The notes below the pieces were generated by a model, which did not search any database, had not been told where the DNA came from, and was given only the letters and a program-made list of their open reading frames with translations. 56,047 nucleotides of DNA from Pseudaestuariivita rosea (lineage in GTDB: Bacteria; Pseudomonadota; Alphaproteobacteria; Rhodobacterales; Rhodobacteraceae): contig NZ_JACNMP010000022.1 of NCBI RefSeq assembly GCF_017592335.1, positions 1 to 56,047 on the forward strand, read 5' to 3'. Below are positions 53,004 to 56,047 of the stretch, piece after piece; the stretch's first letter is position 1, and the number at the start of each line of letters is the position of its first letter. The translations under genes were made by a program, and so were the position numbers.

Positions 53004-54203
53004 ATGCTGGCAGGAAAAGACATTCTTCTGATCATCGGCGGCGGGATTGCGGCGTTCAAATCGCTCGACCTGATCCGTCGCCTGCGCGAACGCGGCGCGG
53101 CCGTGACCCCCGTTCTGACCCGCGCGGGCGAAGAATTCGTCACCCCCCTCAGCGTGTCAGCTCTGGCCGGGCAGAAGGTTTATCGCGACCTCTTCGATCT
53201 GACAGACGAGGCCGAGATGGGCCATATCGAACTGTCCCGCGCCGCCGATCTGGTCGTCGTCGCCCCCGCCACCGCTGATCTGATGGCCAAGATGGCGGGC
53301 GGGCACGCGAATGATCTGGCCTCAACCCTATTGATGGCCACCGACAAACGCGTCTTGATCGCGCCCGCCATGAACGTCCGCATGTGGGATCACCCCGCAA
53401 CGCAGCGCAATCTGGCCACTCTGACCGGCGACGGCATCCTGACCGTCGGCCCCAACAAAGGCGATATGGCCTGCGGTGAATACGGACCCGGCCGCATGTC
53501 CGAACCACTGGAAATCGTCACGGCGATTGAGGCCGCGCTGACCGATGGCCCGCTGAAGGGCAAGCATATCCTCGTCACCTCGGGCCCCACGCATGAACCC
53601 ATCGACCCGGTGCGCTATATTGCCAACCGCTCGTCCGGGGCGCAGGGCACCGCCATCGCCCGGGCGCTTCTGACCCTGGGAGCGCGCATCACCTTCATCA
53701 CCGGCCCCGCCGACACGTCCCCGCCCACCGGCGCCCAGGTCATCCGGGTCGAGACCGCGCAGCAGATGTACGACGCCACCCTAAACGCCCTACCCGCAGA
53801 CGCCGCCATCTTCACCGCCGCCGTCGCCGACTGGCGTGTCACCGACGCCAGCGCCAGCAAGATCAAAAAAGATGGCTCCGGCACCCTGCCAACGCTCAGC
53901 TTCACCGAAAACCCCGATATCCTGGCCAAGGTCGCACAAATGACCGACACCCGCCCGCCCCTTGTCATCGGCTTTGCCGCCGAAACCGACAACGTCATCG
54001 AAAACGCCACGACCAAGCGTCAACGCAAGGGGTGCGACTGGATCGTCGCCAATGACGTCAGCCCCGAAACGGGCATCATGGGCGGGTCGGAAAACGACGT
54101 CACCCTGATCACCGATCAGGGCCCCGAGGACTGGCCGCGCATGGACAAAACCGCCGTCGCACGCAAGCTGGCCGACCGTATCGCTCAGGCCCTGACCGCA
54201 TGA
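53004..54203 (+). CDS. coaBC: Bifunctional phosphopantothenoylcysteine decarboxylase/synthetase
   Basis: Makes 4'-phosphopantetheine precursors for coenzyme A. The N-terminal CoaC flavodoxin-like domain has [21 protein letters not shown] and the [17 protein letters not shown] substrate loop (about 118-134). The CoaB half begins near 185 with [25 protein letters not shown], in two parts with VITGP... and ends with [10 protein letters not shown] near 340. 399 residues, full length. Overlaps dut by ATGA; third gene follows similarly, so coaBC-dut-moeB is one operon. Confidence 0.97.
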   Translation: MLAGKDILLIIGGGIAAFKSLDLIRRLRERGAAVTPVLTRAGEEFVTPLSVSALAGQKVYRDLFDLTDEAEMGHIELSRAADLVVVAPATADLMAKMAGGHANDLASTLLMATDKRVLIAPAMNVRMWDHPATQRNLATLTGDGILTVGPNKGDMACGEYGPGRMSEPLEIVTAIEAALTDGPLKGKHILVTSGPTHEPIDPVRYIANRSSGAQGTAIARALLTLGARITFITGPADTSPPTGAQVIRVETAQQMYDATLNALPADAAIFTAAVADWRVTDASASKIKKDGSGTLPTLSFTENPDILAKVAQMTDTRPPLVIGFAAETDNVIENATTKRQRKGCDWIVANDVSPETGIMGGSENDVTLITDQGPEDWPRMDKTAVARKLADRIAQALTA

Positions 54204-54670
54204 CTACACCCATCATCCGATACATCTGGACCGAGCACGCCGACCAGACCATCCCCCTGCCCACCTACGAAACACCGGGTGCCGCAGGTGCCGACATCCG
54301 TGCCAACTTGCCGCCTGACCAGCGCGCCCAGGGCATCACCCTGCCCCCCATGGCGCGCGCATTGATCCCCACCGGCCTGCACATCGAAATCCCACCGGGG
54401 TATGAGGTGCAGATCAGACCCCGCTCGGGCCTGGCTCTGAAACATGGGCTCACCCTGCCCAACACGCCCGGCACCATCGACAGCGACTACCGCGGCCCGC
54501 TAGGTGTGATCCTGATGAACCTGGGCGATCAACCTTTCACAGTCGCCCACGGCGACCGCATCGCGCAGATGGTCATTGCACCCGTGATACAGGCCCGGTT
54601 CACCGCCGCCGACCACCTATCAGACACCGACCGCGGCCAGGGCGGCTTCGGATCAACGGGGCGCGCATGA
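54200..54670 (+). CDS. dut: Deoxyuridine 5'-triphosphate nucleotidohydrolase
   Basis: Hydrolyses dUTP to dUMP, keeping uracil out of DNA. All five trimeric dUTPase motifs can be read: [25 protein letters not shown] (as [15 protein letters not shown]); [34 protein letters not shown]; and the phosphate tail [12 protein letters not shown]. 156 residues. Coupled to coaBC and to the ThiF-type gene by 4-base overlaps. Confidence 0.97.
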   Translation: MTTPIIRYIWTEHADQTIPLPTYETPGAAGADIRANLPPDQRAQGITLPPMARALIPTGLHIEIPPGYEVQIRPRSGLALKHGLTLPNTPGTIDSDYRGPLGVILMNLGDQPFTVAHGDRIAQMVIAPVIQARFTAADHLSDTDRGQGGFGSTGRA

Positions 54671-55701
54671 TCTTTGTCTTCGTCATGGCAGGCGTGCTTT
54701 GGGGCATCGGCGCGCTGATGAAAACGCCGCATCAGGCGCGCTGGATCATGATCGGGCTTCTCTTCACCGGAGTCATGGCCCTGCAAATCGCGCTGCCCGA
54801 TGGTCACCCGATCCGCGAAGGCACGGGCGGCTCACCCCAGCTCTGGCTGCTGCTTGGCGGCTTTGTCGGTGTCGCCCTGCTCTATCGTCGCGGCCTGATG
54901 TGGATCCGCGCGCGCACCAACCCGGTCAGCGCCGATCCACCCCCACGCACCGAGCTTTTCGCCGAGGTCGAACTGGAACGCTATGCCCGCCACATCGTGC
55001 TGCGCGAAATCGGCGGGCTGGGTCAGAAACAGCTGAAAGAGGCCAAGGTGCTGGTCATCGGCGCCGGTGGTCTGGGCGCGCCCGCGCTGATGTATCTGTC
55101 CGCAGCGGGCGTCGGCACCATCGGCTTGATCGACGACGACACGGTCGAAAACACCAACCTGCAGCGCCAGATCATCCACCGGGACGCCGGTATCGGCATG
55201 CCCAAGGTCTTTTCGGCCGAAACCGCGATGAAGGCCCAGAACCCCTATACGACCGTCCGCCCCTACAACCGCCGCCTGACCGAGGATATCGCCCAAGACC
55301 TGATCGCCGAGTATGACATCGTGCTGGACGGCACCGACAACTTCGACACCCGGTATCTGGTCAACCGAACCTGCGTCGCGCTTGGCAAACCCCTGATCGC
55401 TGCCGCCCTGACTCAATGGGAAGGCCAGATCAGCACCTATAACGCCACCGTCGGCCCTTGCTATCAGTGCATTTTCCCCAAGCCCCCCGACCCCAGCCTA
55501 GCGCCTTCTTGTGCCGAGGCCGGCGTGCTTGGCCCCCTGCCCGGTGTTCTTGGAACGATGATGGCGGTTGAGGCGATCAAGGAAATCACTGGCGCTGGTC
55601 AGGGCCTAACGGGCCAAATGCTGATCTACGACGGGCTTTATGCCGAGACCAGGAAAATCAAGCTGAAAAAGCGCACCGACTGCCCGGTGTGTGGTGGATA
55701 G
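54667..55701 (+). CDS. ThiF/MoeB-type adenylyltransferase with N-terminal membrane anchor
   Basis: E1-like enzyme that adenylates the C-terminus of a sulfur-carrier protein (MoaD/ThiS type). The ATP site is [21 protein letters not shown] near 134-154, the substrate region [16 protein letters not shown] near 173, the aspartate motif [17 protein letters not shown] near 217 and a cysteine pair CYQCIF; the last residues CPVCGG supply the second zinc pair. No rhodanese domain. The first 85 residues hold three hydrophobic helices, unusual for this cytoplasmic enzyme. 344 residues; third gene of the coaBC operon. Confidence 0.9.
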   Translation: MIFVFVMAGVLWGIGALMKTPHQARWIMIGLLFTGVMALQIALPDGHPIREGTGGSPQLWLLLGGFVGVALLYRRGLMWIRARTNPVSADPPPRTELFAEVELERYARHIVLREIGGLGQKQLKEAKVLVIGAGGLGAPALMYLSAAGVGTIGLIDDDTVENTNLQRQIIHRDAGIGMPKVFSAETAMKAQNPYTTVRPYNRRLTEDIAQDLIAEYDIVLDGTDNFDTRYLVNRTCVALGKPLIAAALTQWEGQISTYNATVGPCYQCIFPKPPDPSLAPSCAEAGVLGPLPGVLGTMMAVEAIKEITGAGQGLTGQMLIYDGLYAETRKIKLKKRTDCPVCGG

Positions 55702-55721
55702 TATGAAGTTCCAAGCAAACG

Positions 55722-55833
55722 CCCGGTGGGCACCACCGGTTTAGAGCATCGCCTTAGAACCTGTAACGTTATATCCACCCATCCCGCCCGGTGGGCACCA
55801 CCGGGCAGCGCCCGACCCGCCCCCCAGGGCGGG
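55722..55833. repeat. Cluster of GC-rich palindromes near the IS630 end
   Basis: CCGGTGG-GCA-CCACCGG at 55723-55739 recurs as CCCGGTGG-GCA-CCACCGGG at 55787-55805, 65 bases apart; a third hairpin, CCCGCCC-CCCA-GGGCGGG, is at 55816-55833. No gene in the 226 bases after the ThiF-type gene. They may mark a hot spot for the insertion sequence or be the 3' end of the operon transcript. Confidence 0.65.
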
Positions 55834-55927
55834 CGCTTCCAGCACCCACCCTCGGGCCGGTCGCTGCCCTTAGCGCTTATCAAATACATCGCAGTTTTTT
55901 AGGATTATGCTCTAGAGCAAGATGAGA

Positions 55928-56047
55928 TCAGGTTGAAGCGTATCCTGAGTTGACAAGGTAATTCGCACATTCCTGCGGGGTGAAGCGGTCGAGCAGCTTA
56001 CCGATCCTGCGCCATGTTGCCTCTATCGTGCGTTCGGCGGCGTCTCG
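55928..56047 (-). mobile_element. IS630-family transposase, C-terminal fragment cut by window edge
   Basis: Reading leftward from the edge gives 39 residues, with AAERTIEATWRRIGKLLDRF and TPQECANYLVNSGYAST before a TGA. This is the conserved C-terminus of IS630-type (DDE, Tc1/mariner-like) transposases, which often end ECANY-xxxGY. The terminal repeat should lie just left of 55,928, near the palindrome TGCTCTAGAGCA at 55908-55919, but its exact end is undefined. Confidence 0.82.

Overview
The window looks like chromosomal DNA of a marine-type Rhodobacteraceae (Roseobacter group) alphaproteobacterium. This is inferred from a recN-bamD-lpxC-ftsZ-ftsA-ftsQ-ddlB-murB block in the alphaproteobacterial order, two DUF2484-type small membrane proteins, an RpoH-II-type sigma factor behind an RpoE-like promoter, candidate CtrA boxes, and a Tad pilus locus. 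No rRNA, tRNA or CRISPR array was recognised. Both edges lie inside transposase genes (IS3-family orfA start on the left, IS630-family 3' end on the right), so the window may be a contig that stops in insertion-sequence repeats.

Layout. 1-450: IS3 fragment and a regulatory-looking spacer with two identical palindromes. 453-12,924, minus strand: a CLC chloride transporter, recN, bamD, lpxC, the distal cell-division and cell-wall cluster, and three small membrane proteins. The cluster stops at murB/DUF2484; murC, murG and ftsW are not here. 13,070-14,759, minus strand: etfA and etfB. 15,002-22,240, plus strand: dprA, topA, a frameshifted SEC-C pseudogene on the opposite strand, a two-subunit 3-oxoacid CoA-transferase with a small gene between the subunits, a GNAT protein and a flippase-like membrane protein.

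22,250-36,495 is the Tad/Flp pilus region. It holds a lytic transglycosylase, two Flp-type pilins (one of only 58 residues), cpaB, the cpaC secretin, an OmpA-type lipoprotein, cpaE/tadZ, cpaF/tadA, tadB, tadC, tadD, a second TPR lipoprotein and a prepilin peptidase. An AAA ATPase coupled to a dehydrogenase follows. TadE, TadF, TadG and CpaD are absent. Much of this region, above all the second half of tadB and tadC, looks AT-richer than its surroundings. Terminators split it into a pilin unit, a cpaB unit, a secretin/OmpA unit and the motor unit.

36,580-55,701 is mostly housekeeping and accessory metabolism. It includes a Tat-type nitroreductase with its MarR partner, trpA, ychF, a nucleoside hydrolase, a glycosyltransferase with a gamma-glutamyltransferase, an RsbV/RsbW-like pair, and a thiolase. 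Next come a free-methionine sulfoxide reductase, a GFA protein, a pseudouridine synthase, comM, a GST, cobC/cobU, rpoH-II, a ChaN-like protein with no canonical start codon, coaBC, dut and a membrane-anchored MoeB/ThiF protein.

The most interesting signals are CtrA-type TTAA-N7-TTAA boxes before lpxC, dprA and comM, a TGATCC-N18-TAAC promoter before rpoH-II, an 85-bp-offset duplication of a pilin tail, the ChaN start problem, and a TadZ with a Walker A motif lacking both lysines. No clearly new multi-gene system was found; the least usual arrangement is the incomplete Tad locus followed by a two-gene AAA ATPase/dehydrogenase unit.
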